In this document: piece by piece, positions 1 to 9,490 of the stretch
How positions within the stretch are numbered: the stretch's first letter is position 1
How the letters are laid out: each line of letters starts with the position of its first letter
Source of the DNA: Ascoidea tarda (nom. inval.)
Taxonomy: Eukaryota; Ascomycota; Saccharomycetes; Ascoideales; Ascoideaceae
DNA length: 37,239 nt
Assembly (NCBI GenBank): GCA_030560485.1
Contig: JAKTTS010000097.1
Coordinates: 1 to 37,239 of the forward strand
Direction: 5' to 3'
Position numbers and translations under genes: made by a program
The notes under the pieces: model-generated
What the model saw: the letters and a program-made list of their open reading frames with translations, nothing else
Told to the model about the DNA's origin: nothing
Databases searched by the model: none

Positions 1-54
<54 letters not shown>
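1..54 (+). repeat. (AAT)18 trinucleotide microsatellite at the left edge
   Basis: Eighteen uninterrupted AAT units fill the window up to the ATG at position 55. They lie in the same reading frame as the following dehydrogenase gene, so if translated they would encode poly-asparagine. No stop codon separates the tract from that ATG, and the left boundary of the repeat is outside the window. It could be a 5' leader microsatellite or an internal Asn linker. Confidence 0.95.
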
Positions 55-55
<1 letters not shown>

Positions 56-1569
56 TGGTTGGTGCTGATGACTATAACGACTTAAACTGCAAGTCAACGC
101 TAAATTTATTTGACTTAAGCTCTCCTGTTTACTGCTCAAATCACAAATTGCCTGAAGCTCTTCAACAAATCGTTGACATAGTTGGTGTTGAGAATGTAAC
201 CAATTCGGAAAATGAAATTCAATCTCATCGAGATTCACTTGGAAATTCTTTTAAACCTTTAAAAAATGAATACTCAAATCTAATCGTTTATCCAACTTCG
301 ACTGAACAAATATCAAAAGTTGTCCGAGTTTGCAATGAATATCGTTTGCCAATTGTTCCTTATGCTGGTGGCACCTCATTAGAAGGTCAATATGTTCCAA
401 CGAGAAATGGTATATGCCTTGACACTTCAAAGATGGCTAAAATAATTAGACTTAACCAAGATGATCTTGATATTGTGGTTCAACCTGGCGTAACGTGGCA
501 GGATTTAAATGCTTTTTTGCAACCTTATAACCTTTTTTTTGGACCTGATCCTGGCCCTGGTGCTCAGATTGGTGGGATGGTTGCGACTTCATGTTCAGGA
601 ACAAATGCTTTTAGATATGGTACAATGAAGGATAACGTTTTATCAATAAAAATAGTTCTTCCCGATGGCACTTTAATTAAAACTAAAAATCGACCAAGGA
701 AATCTTCCGCAGGCTACAATTTGACAAATTTGTTTATTGGCAGTGAAGGCACTTTGGGTATTTGTACTGAGGTCACATTGAAACTAAACATTATTCCTAA
801 AAATGAAATTATTGCACTTTCTTATTTTGATTCAATTAAGGATGCTTCAAAAACTGTATCGGATCTTTTTAAAAATGGGATTCAATTAAATGCAATTGAG
901 TTAATGGATTCAAGACAAATGAAAGTCATCAATCAGTTTAGTTATACAGATAGAAAATGGTCAGAAAATAATTTACTAATTTGTAAAATCGGCGGTCCAA
1001 CTAAGAATATTTTAAACGATACAATTAGTATATTTGAAAAGATTTCATCGCAAAACAATGGATTCAATTTCGAAATCGCCACTAATGAACGAGAAAAGAC
1101 AGAATTATGGTCGGCTAGAAAGACAAATCTTTGGTCTTCAATAGATTGGGCAAAATCAATGGATCCTAATATGAAATACTGGACTACCGATGTTGCTGTA
1201 CCTGTCTCAAAATTACCAAATGTTATTGAAGAGACTGCTATTGATATCGAGAATTCAGGATTGAATACCACTATAGTCGGTCATGTTGGTGACGGAAATT
1301 ATCACGCGTTGATTATTTTCCCGCCAGAAAAGGAACAAACCGCAAAACAAGTTTTAAATAGAATGATAAAAAGAGCAATAGACAATGAAGGAACCGTATC
1401 AGGCGAGCATGGAATTGGGTTAAGTAAAAGAGACTTTTTGATTGATGAATTAGGACAGGATACTATAAATACAATGAGAAAGATAAAGTTAGCTTTGGAT
1501 CCTTTAAGGATCATGAATCCTGATAAAATTTTTAAAATTGATCCAAATGATGTGAAAACAAGCCATTAA
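55..1569 (+). CDS. DLD1: D-lactate dehydrogenase (cytochrome), FAD-linked, DLD1-like; N-terminus possibly incomplete
   Basis: The family oxidises D-lactate to pyruvate in mitochondria and passes electrons to cytochrome c. From the ATG at 55 the protein has 504 residues. The FAD-binding PCMH-type half contains YAGGTSLEG (about 103-111), DPGPGAQIGG, SCSGTNAFRYGTMK and PRKSSAGYNL, which closely match yeast Dld1. The C-terminal FAD-oxidase half contains GHVGDGNYH and SGEHGIG, the conserved His motifs. Yeast Dld1 is about 80 residues longer at its N-terminus, where the mitochondrial presequence lies. No convincing presequence follows the ATG at 55, and the frame stays open through the upstream AAT repeat to the window edge. 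I therefore infer that the true start may lie outside the window. The gene converges with the Myb-like gene downstream. Confidence 0.93.
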
Positions 1570-1740
1570 GCAAAAACCGAAGGTAGAATGAAATAGAATG
1601 AAAAAATAAATAAAACATAGCTGAATAGAATGAAATAAAAAACCAAGACAATTTAAATGATATGATATAAATAAGACAGAAAAAAAATCGTTCAATAATC
1701 AATTTTTTAGTGTTTTTTTTTTTTATTTTGAATAATTTAA
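1570..1740. repeat. Convergent 3' spacer with three TAGAATGAAA units
   Basis: The 171-bp spacer lies between the convergent DLD1-like and Myb-like genes. The 10-mer TAGAATGAAA occurs three times, at 1584-1593, 1594-1603 and 1625-1634, interleaved with AATAAA-like A-rich words that could serve as 3'-end processing signals. No gene is visible here. Confidence 0.6.
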
Positions 1741-3285
1741 TTATTCTTCATAGTTATAAATTTCTTTGCATTTTTGTTCCAAATAAAGACTTAAAACCAG
1801 ATTACTTAATTTTTTTCGTAGAAAAACGTAGTTATATAAAAAACCGTAATCTCTATCGATTAAAAAGTAAAAAAACTTCGATGTTATTACATTTTTTTCC
1901 AAAAGATCATTGATTTTTTCCATAATTGTATCATATTTTTCTTCTCTTGTTTTATCCAATTCAATTATCAGATCTAGGTTGGTTGTGATTTTGTTAGAAT
2001 TTTTTTCATCATAGAATATGGAAGCGAAATAGTTCCCAAGAGGATCCTCAGTTTTTGAGGAATCATTTTCATTTTGTTTGGATATTTTAAAATTATTTTT
2101 TAGTAATGGATGATTGGATGATAATATTAATTGATCTTCATTGGGATTCAATATATTATGAGAATTGGAAAGACCAGAATTGAAATTGGGGTTTTGATAT
2201 AGAGTTGGAGTATTTTGAAATAAATGAGGATTTAATTGAGATTGATTATGTGGATGGAAATGAAAGTTGTTATAAGGATTAAAGCAGTTTTCATGAAAGG
2301 AAGTAATTGTTTTACTCTTTTTTTTATTTTTATTATTCTGCAACTCAGCATCTTTGTCGTTACGATTAGTGTGGTTCTCATTTGAATTATCGTTATCAAT
2401 TTGAGTTTCTATATCAAGCTGTGTTTTCTTAGTTTTCAATTTATTTATTTCAGTATTGACAATATTTAGATTTTGTTTAGTTTTATCAATTCGATTTTCT
2501 TTATCATCATTTTCACTTTGGCTTTCACTTTCACTTTGACTTTCATTTCTAGTTTCATTTTCGGGTTGCTGTATATTTTCTATCTTATCTGTGATGTTAT
2601 CAATGTTTGAAGCAGAATTCTCTGCAATGGCATTATTTGAATTTGATTTTGAATTGGGATTCGGATTTTGAAATAAACCCAATTGTAGATTAGAGATTGA
2701 ATTCATAGCAGAAGAATTTCTGGATGATTCATGAATTGCTTCGTTGAACTGAAATAATCTGAAATAGCTCGAAAAGTTTTTCTTTCTGTTTTTATAAAAG
2801 GATAAATTGGAGCCCACCTTATCCTCTAATCTGTCCCATTCATCTTGATCGAACTTGAACATTTTTCTCTCTGGGTCCCACTTGTCGTTTCTGGCTCTCC
2901 TTATTAGCATTGTGTATGTATTTAGGTTTCTCAAGATGTTTTCCTTTTTGTACTGAATGTTTTTTTTGGTGTAGTTTTTGGAGAATCTTTTGTTGATGTT
3001 GCGGGCGATGGTGGTATAGGTCTCAATGGCAAATCTGGAGCCATAGATGGAAGGTCTCTCGCTGTCCGGGGCACGAGAGTCATTGAGATGCTTGATAAAG
3101 AGCTCAACCAAGTACAACTCCTCCTCGTCAGTCCAGGAAGCTGTGGTCTTCTCCATCTTGCGTCGTTTGGTGGAGCCCAGCTCGTCCAGACTGAGCTTTC
3201 TGACTGGCGTTGTGGAGCCTGAGGTGCTTTCGAAGCCGGTGCTGCTGTTGAAGGCAATGAGGTGGGTGAAGCCGTCGCTGCTCAT
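1741..3285 (-). CDS. Myb/SANT-like DNA-binding domain protein of unknown function
   Basis: The open frame extends to 3363 only through a GTG; the first in-frame ATG is at 3285, giving 514 residues. Residues about 51-154 form a Myb/SANT-like domain of the Myb_DNA-bind_3 type: it starts SWTDEEELYLVELF and ends with the diagnostic RNDKWDPERKMFKFDQDEWDRL. This version is known from transposon-associated proteins and fungal or plant regulators. A basic KRRK patch precedes it, consistent with nuclear localisation. The middle is Asn/Gln/Ser-rich and charged, with an SESESQSE run. The C-terminal about 100 residues (from DPLGNYFASIFYDEK) look folded and helical. It is divergent from SLI15 and shares a CACGTG-bearing promoter with it. 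I do not recognise a named orthologue; a sequence-specific regulator or a domesticated transposon protein is likely. Confidence 0.75.
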   Translation of the reverse strand: MSSDGFTHLIAFNSSTGFESTSGSTTPVRKLSLDELGSTKRRKMEKTTASWTDEEELYLVELFIKHLNDSRAPDSERPSIYGSRFAIETYTTIARNINKRFSKNYTKKNIQYKKENILRNLNTYTMLIRRARNDKWDPERKMFKFDQDEWDRLEDKVGSNLSFYKNRKKNFSSYFRLFQFNEAIHESSRNSSAMNSISNLQLGLFQNPNPNSKSNSNNAIAENSASNIDNITDKIENIQQPENETRNESQSESESQSENDDKENRIDKTKQNLNIVNTEINKLKTKKTQLDIETQIDNDNSNENHTNRNDKDAELQNNKNKKKSKTITSFHENCFNPYNNFHFHPHNQSQLNPHLFQNTPTLYQNPNFNSGLSNSHNILNPNEDQLILSSNHPLLKNNFKISKQNENDSSKTEDPLGNYFASIFYDEKNSNKITTNLDLIIELDKTREEKYDTIMEKINDLLEKNVITSKFFYFLIDRDYGFLYNYVFLRKKLSNLVLSLYLEQKCKEIYNYEE

Positions 3286-3314
3286 TGGCGCTGGTGGCGA
3301 GGGAGGGCTGCGAA

Positions 3315-3350
3315 GCACAGGAAGGAGAGGAAGCACAGGAAGAAGAGGAA
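3315..3350. repeat. 18-bp tandem duplication in the Myb-like gene leader
   Basis: The 18-mer GCACAGGAAGGAGAGGAA at 3315-3332 is followed immediately by a copy with one mismatch at 3333-3350. It lies about 30 bp upstream of the ATG of the minus-strand Myb-like gene, probably in its 5' leader. Confidence 0.85.
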
Positions 3351-3360
3351 GCAGAGGACG

Positions 3361-3447
3361 CACGTGTGGGATTAAAACACGTAAAATTCGTACTCACGTG
3401 ACGTTTTTTATGCACGTGGATATGGCGTATTTTGTAGCCCTAGGGCT
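3361..3447. promoter_or_regulatory. Divergent promoter with three CACGTG boxes and a Tbf1-like palindrome
   Basis: CACGTG occurs at 3361-3366, 3395-3400 (within TCACGTGAC, a good Cbf1-type site) and 3413-3418. About 18 bp beyond the last box is the perfect 12-bp palindrome AGCCCTAGGGCT (3436-3447), which contains an AGCCCTA core resembling Tbf1 sites. The cluster lies between the Myb-like gene (-) and SLI15 (+), so it could serve either or both. Factor identity is inferred from motif resemblance only. Confidence 0.55.
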
Positions 3448-3498
3448 CGGGTGTTTTGTAATTGATATAATACCTCCATGTTTTGTTTCTTGCTGTAA

Positions 3499-3543
3499 TA
3501 TTCTCCTGTGTGTTATTCTCTTGTGTATTATTCTCTGGTGTGC
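3499..3543. repeat. Three 15-bp tandem repeats upstream of SLI15
   Basis: Three adjacent degenerate units occupy 3499-3513, 3514-3528 and 3529-3543, with consensus TATTCTCYTGTGTRT. They end 125 bp before the SLI15 ATG, in a T/G-rich leader or promoter. Confidence 0.85.
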
Positions 3544-3668
3544 GTTTTGTTGGTTGTGGTTTTGTATTGCTTTGCTTTTGTTTTGGGTGGTGTTTTTAAA
3601 TGGACTTGGACTTGTGCTGATTTCCTGATTTTTGACTGACTTTTGTTTACCCTAATAAACCACACAGA

Positions 3669-6600
3669 ATGAACGAGTTTTGGGTCTTGAACCTTACAAA
3701 GAACAAGAACAACAGCACTCTAATTCCTGGTTCTTCCAAATGGATTGCCTCTCAATTGAGTCAGATGAACTCTGACGCTCAGAGCTTGGCTGAGGCTTTT
3801 CTGAATTCTGTTGACTCGAATATAAACTGGTTAAACAACCAGATGCTTGAGATTTTATCTAATAAAGAATACGATGAGTATGTTGCCTTTTTAATTTCCT
3901 GGAGCTTCTTTCTTTTTACCCAAGAAACCAGTACTTTTACTAACCAAAATCACACTTCAGAAATCAATTACAGATACCAAAATCACAAAATATCTCTGAT
4001 AATGATTTATCGATTTCAATTAATCCAAGTAGTGGCTTTTCAATTGATAACTATACCAGTGTAATAGACATTTCTGATGACGAAGATCAAGATCAACTTC
4101 AAAACAATTACCAAAATTTCAACCATAATCAAAGTCATAATCAAAGTCATAATAAAACTCACAATTTAAATCAAACTCATCAAGAGTTTCATGATGTAAA
4201 AAATTCGGATGTTGATATTGATTTCGATCTCACTCTAGATCTTGATGATCAGACAATAATTAATACAACTAGAAACATAATTAACCAATTTTCATCTCCA
4301 TTTTACAACCAAAATTTTCATACTTATAATATTCAGAATACTCAAAATATTTCAAAAAATAATAACATTGAAAATCAAATCCCAAATAAAAATGAAAACA
4401 GAACTGATAATAAAATTAAATCTGTCAAATTTAAAAATAATTCAAACCAGTCAATAATAAATCATTCCAATCACTCACAACATTCAAGCATAAGCTCTCC
4501 TTTGAATATAAGTATTTCAGATATCTCTCAATCTTTTAGTATGGTATCTTCCAAAAGAGTTATTCATTCATCTCCATCCAAAATTAACATAAATGATCAA
4601 ACAAGTAGTAAAATAAATGACGAAATAAATGACAAAGTAAATCATGAAATAAATCATGAAATAAATCATGAAATAAATCATGAAATAAATCATGAAATAA
4701 ATAATCAATCAGATAACCAATCAGATAAAAAATTGGATGAAAAACTAGATAACATTAGCCATAATCATATCATTAAAAATACAAAAAATTCTACTCAAAA
4801 AATTGATGATAATAATAATAAAGAAATTAGTAAAGAAATTAATAATAAAATTAATAATAAATTTGATAATGGAATTGAAAATTTATTGAACAAAGAAAAT
4901 TACTTTGAAAATCAAACTAAAATAGAAAAATCACAAAATTCCATACAAAATCAAATTGAAAATCAGAAAAAAATTGAAATTGAAAATGAAAATGACAACA
5001 AAATTGACACTAAAATTGATATAATGGATAGCAAAATGAATAGCAGAATTGATATTCAAAGAGAGCATGTTATTGAACTTGAAAATCAGAGAGAAAACGA
5101 AAACGTGAGGAAAATACCTCATAAATTCGCTCCCTTACCTACTCGTTTACCATTAAAAAGATTAAGTAGTCCCTCTCGCAAAAGAAATAAAAAATTTCAT
5201 GCTAACAAAACTTTCACAAATATAACTACATTAGATTCAAATCTGCCATCTTCTTTTCAAGTATTCAGAGATAAACCTGATTTTAAATTATCAAAAAGTG
5301 CGGGTGATATTTCATCAAATCACAATTTCTTGAATCAATCTTCAAAAATAAGTTTAATTGATATTTCGAAAAGATTTGAAAATCAAGAAAGTATGCCAAG
5401 AATTGAACTACAAAACCAGAAAAAACGCAATTCAATCACTGAAACGATAGATGATATCCAAATGGATAATGTTAAACACCGCGAAACCATGCCTTTACAA
5501 AACAATCAAAACGATATCTCAAAAACAGAACGTAAAAATATACTAAGTTTTTCAAGGCCACAGTCGCATGAGAAAAGCATTCTAGCTGACCCCTCTTCAA
5601 ATAAATCTACCAATATCAATTCTGGAAATAAAAAAGTAAATGGTCAACAAGCTTCCTTGGTTTCTACTAATAAAAAGCTAGGAAAAAACTTACCATCTCT
5701 TAGAAATTCTGATATAAAGCCAAACAAAGACTCAATTCAGCTAAAACAAAATGAATTTTTAGAAAATGCCAATGAAGAGATAATATCAACTCTAAAACAA
5801 GAAACAAATAAAAATTATTCAATTGATTTGGAAAAAACTCGAAATAAAAACAGGTTTAAAGAAAATGAAAAGGCAAAAGAAAAGATTATTTTTTCTGATA
5901 ATTCCCAAATATCAAAACTGACCCATAAACTTGAACATAATTTTCAGAAGTTTGAAAATGATAAAATTTTCCGTACTTCACCTAACAATGAATTGTTTAC
6001 TAATTTTAATTTATTAAATCACAAAAATAAAATGCCAAAATTTTCTGAAATTAATAAAAAAGATGAGCCAATTATTGAAATTAGTAAAAAAAGGTTGTCA
6101 AATGAAAAATTGGTGCCTCTCTTAGATAATGGTACTCTTCAATTAGAAAACAATAAAAAAGATGAAATGGATATCATACAAAACAAAAACTTTGAATACA
6201 TTCAAGAACTTCAAAGGGACCAAAAAACTATAAAAACTATTTTAAATATTGATTCCAATCCAGAATTGGATAAAAATAATAGAACCAATCCATTAGAAAA
6301 ACCAGATGAGAAAAATAAAAACCAAAAAAATGAAACTAATTATGTTCTTCAGAAAAAAGAAGAGTTGGAGAGAATTAAGAAACTAGCTCAAGAAAGAATC
6401 GAAAAACTTGAAGTAGAAAAGGAAAAAATTCAAAAAGAGGAGGTTAGAAAATTGATGGGCGAAAAGAAACTATTTGAAGATATTAAAAAAAGAATGATTG
6501 AGCAGCAAAAAACAGAAGAGCTAAAGCAGCAAAAAATAGAAGAGTTAAAACAGCAAAAACTAAAACTTGAAAAGGAAAAATTAAAATTGGAAAAATTAAG

Positions 6601-7879
6601 ATTAGAAAAATTAAAAAAAGAAAAATTAACTAGATCAAACACTATCATAAGTGAAAGAAAAATAGACCATAAAAGCAGCAACAGATTTTTATTTAAGAAT
6701 CTTCTTTCAAGCAGTCACAATACTAAAATTCTAGCCGATATTGACCATAGCAATATTACCAGTTCCAACCGACAGGCAATGATGCAGGAGAATGAAAAAA
6801 TAGTAAAACCCACATTAATAGATAATAGGAAATCTAGTTTGGACAAAAACTTGGTTGGGTATTCCAAAATTGAGTCAAATTCAAATAAAGCTGATTTGAT
6901 TTCTCGATTACTCGTGCCTACTAAGTCCAGCGCAGCAAAAGCTTTGAATAACTACAGTAATTATTTGTCTTTCACTGAGAGTCCTTTACTGGCCAAGACT
7001 ACAAGAGGCTCAAAGCTTAGAAGTCTGCCTCCACTTAAAAAGAAAAGTTTCATCGAAATGAATAACATAAAACCAAAGCTTTCACTGCTTTCAAATAAAA
7101 ACCAAGAAAGACAGCCGTCTTTTTTATTGAAAAAATTTGAAAGAAGTTCATTAAATCCTACTATTTTTGAAAACACAAATCACGAAAATAAATTGGAAAC
7201 AAAAAAAGCTCGACAAACTTTTAGTAAAGAACTGATGGCTAGAAAAAGGGATTTTCCAAACGAATTGGGTTCCAAAGCCCTAAATGATGTGCTAGAGGTG
7301 AACAAAAAACAAAAAACAAACGACACCTTTCACTCAAATATTTTGTTTGGAAAACAAGGTGACAAGAGAGTTTCTAAAATAATGTTGCTGCCATTTCAGC
7401 CTTCTTCTCATGCACTGTCAGCTTTGAATCAAGATCCCCAAAGAGTATCCTTGAATGCTACTCAAAGATCAAAAGTTCAACCAAACTTGCAAAAAAGCAA
7501 TTCGTTTGCCAAAATTCCCTCCCTGAAGAAGACTCCAGTTACGCCTCGCTTTATAAGCCTTATCCAAAACCAGCGGGAGAAACCTTTCAGTCCTACTGTT
7601 TTGCCTGACATCAATTCCGAATCAGAAGATGACCACAACGGAAATGTGTTAAAAAACTGGGCCAACTCTCCCGAATTGAAACAGTTGTTGCTCAGACAGC
7701 AGCAGATGGACCCTGAGAAGTTGTTTGGGCCAATTCAGCCTCTAAGAATGGACGAGATCTTCCAGGGCTCAAGGACCTCGAGGTACAAGGGTCGGTCTTC
7801 GTCAGGAAGATGGCTTTCAAAGGACAATGCTCCGAATCAGGAGACCCACAGCTACAAGAAGCAAATGGGATACAAATAG
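3669..7879 (+). CDS. SLI15: INCENP/Sli15 chromosomal passenger scaffold, join(3669..3877,3961..7879)
   Basis: INCENP-family proteins scaffold the chromosomal passenger complex, activate Aurora B/Ipl1 and bind Survivin/Bir1 and Borealin/Nbl1. The frame is split. Exon 1 encodes 69 residues with an INCENP-like N-terminus (SDAQSLAEAF, then NINWLNNQMLEIL). Removing 3878-3960 joins it through a shared Glu codon to exon 2, giving 1375 residues, about twice the S. cerevisiae length. The middle is Asn/Lys-rich and disordered, with basic stretches. About residues 863-960 form a long charged helix (EELERIKKLAQERIEKLEVE), as in the INCENP single-helix region. The C-terminus is a clear IN-box from NWANSPELKQLL (about 1302), through FGPIQPLRMDEIFQG, to RSSSGRW; serines 1349-1351 match the Aurora-phosphorylated TSS motif. 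Function is confident from the IN-box; the N-terminal match is weaker. Confidence 0.92.
3878..3960 (+). other. Spliceosomal intron in SLI15 (83 bp)
   Basis: The 5' splice site GTATGT is at 3878-3883, the branch motif TACTAAC at 3938-3944, and the 3' site TTCAG ends at 3960. All three match the budding-yeast consensus exactly. The intron length (83) is not a multiple of three; removing it joins frame 0 of exon 1 to the long downstream frame, which is open from 3944 with no start codon of its own until 4502. Unspliced reading ends at 4064. Confidence 0.93.
4640..4699 (+). repeat. Five perfect 12-bp repeats inside SLI15
   Basis: Five identical AATCATGAAATA units run head to tail. They encode NHEI five times within the disordered middle of Sli15. 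Being a multiple of three, copy-number change would keep the frame. Confidence 0.95.
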
Positions 7880-8026
7880 CCCACGACCATTTAATGACTT
7901 TGTAATATATCTCATGTTTCCCCACAAATCGACTTTTTGTTCCAAAGAGTCTAGACTCTGCCCTCGTAAGTGATTATACACATGCGTTTACCGGAACTCG
8001 GTTGATCTGATTTTGAGTGAACAACA

Positions 8027-8062
8027 TGTTCTTTCTCCAGAAGCTGTTCTTTCTTCAGAAGC
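8027..8062. repeat. 18-bp tandem duplication in the SVP26 leader
   Basis: TGTTCTTTCTCCAGAAGC (8027-8044) is followed directly by a copy with one mismatch (8045-8062), ending 43 bp before the SVP26 ATG. The TTC and GAA words recall heat-shock elements, but the spacing (TTC-N4-GAA) is not the usual one, so I do not call an HSE. Confidence 0.85.
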
Positions 8063-8105
8063 TGTTGTATCTTTGATGTTTGTGCCAGAAAGAGCTGCTG
8101 TTTAA

Positions 8106-8858
8106 ATGATTCTCGATATATTGTCTTACTTTGGGATCTCCTTTGGCTTTATATTTCTAACATTGGCCATTGCCTCCGGGTTGTACTATCTCAGTGAGCT
8201 TGTGGAGGAGCATTCGGAACCAACAAAGAGAATCTTGCAAAAAATCACCTATTCAGTAATTATAATATTGATATTGTTGTTCGTGGTGGATGGCTTTCCA
8301 CTATGGCTTACTTTATTTGGAATTGGATTGAACATATTGTATCTAAGAGATTTGAAGAAGTTCCCATATTTGAATTTGGACGATTATGAGTTTCTTCTTT
8401 CGTTGGGCTTAACTCTATTAAACCACTATCTATGGTTCAGATATTTCAACAACTTGAACAAGAACATCCCTTCAATTGAAGAGAGGATGAGAGCTGACTA
8501 CAAGCCACCACATATTCCATCATTCAGTGAAATATCGAGTTTTTTTGCATTGTGTGTATGGCTCATTCCTTTCTCCTTATTTGTTTCCCTATCTGCTGGT
8601 GAAAATATACTACCAATCAGTGACACAAATGGCCCAGTAATATCGGGTTCCCATCATACATCTGGCTCAAGCTCTGGATTGAATAATAAGATTTTCCTGG
8701 ATAACTATGACGATGCTCCAACTCAGGTTTTCAGAAAAAAGAGTGTGGGTTTACTAAAGGTCCTTATAGCTAAATTAAGAGATTTTTGTATTGAGGTGTC
8801 TAGAACTTTGGGAATAAAATTCGGTTCTAGTTCCAATAGGCATGATAGATATGTTTAG
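8106..8858 (+). CDS. SVP26: Svp26/TEX261-family Golgi membrane protein
   Basis: Svp26 is a small multispanning protein of the early Golgi and ER-derived vesicles. In yeast it acts as a COPII cargo adaptor for mannosyltransferases and other Golgi enzymes. The 250-residue product begins with a transmembrane helix (about 5-28) running into GLYYLSELVEEHSEPTKR, nearly identical to Svp26. Further hydrophobic segments follow at about 49-80, 96-113 (LLNHYLWFRYFN) and 143-163. The cytosolic tail is polar and poorly conserved, with one CTG codon. The ATG at 8106 is the first in frame and immediately precedes the family N-terminus. The gene is tandem to SLI15 and convergent with RGD2. Confidence 0.93.
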   Translation: MILDILSYFGISFGFIFLTLAIASGLYYLSELVEEHSEPTKRILQKITYSVIIILILLFVVDGFPLWLTLFGIGLNILYLRDLKKFPYLNLDDYEFLLSLGLTLLNHYLWFRYFNNLNKNIPSIEERMRADYKPPHIPSFSEISSFFALCVWLIPFSLFVSLSAGENILPISDTNGPVISGSHHTSGSSSGLNNKIFLDNYDDAPTQVFRKKSVGLLKVLIAKLRDFCIEVSRTLGIKFGSSSNRHDRYV

Positions 8859-9490
8859 GCTTTTAAGAAAATAAATAAATACAAATAAATCCAACAAAAT
8901 TAATTCTGAAAATTAATTACAGTTTTATACAAAATTTACAAATAATTCTCCAAAATATTGTAACAAAGGGTTATTTTGACTTATATTAGATTTTATACCA
9001 AATGCATCAAGGGGTTGTATCAATATTAAATCTGCAGGTTTTTGTTCACTAGAATAACGTTTCATTCTACTTATTCATTTTATTCATTGAATTTTGTCAT
9101 TCATTTTTACTGATTGTTAGCTTAAGGTCTATGTATTTGTTTATAATAAACTATTTGGTTGTTAGAAATAGGAAAATATAATTGTTAATTAAATTATAAA
9201 GGCTAACAAAGCAAAATCTCTACTAAAATGTATTAAATCAACACAAACATAACCAATGTTAAATAAAATAAGCAATCCCACTACATGAACAAAAAAAATT
9301 AAATCACAAAAAAATTAAAAAATATTAGGTTAAAAAAAATGAAAGAAAAAAATATGAAATTCTTTTTTGAAAACCAGCGTATATAAACACTTAAATATTG
9401 AACTGAACAACAACTAGTATACCACTAATAGAACAAATAAAGTATTCAAAAATGTAAAATTTAAATCACAAATAAAACAAAAACACATGC
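8859..9490. other. Convergent intergenic region, 632 bp, no gene seen
   Basis: This very AT-rich spacer lies between the 3' ends of SVP26 (+) and RGD2 (-). It holds AATAAA-type words on both strands, a run of TTCATT/TCATTC words around 9061-9107, and A-rich homopolymers around 9290-9360. I see no tRNA box, no splice-signal set and no convincing small ORF. Confidence 0.6.

Noticed and set aside
3283-3363. N-terminal extension of the Myb-like protein (PLLPLLPVLP)
   Set aside because: It depends on a GTG start, lies over the tandem repeat and a CACGTG box, and is low complexity; the ATG at 3285 is preferred.
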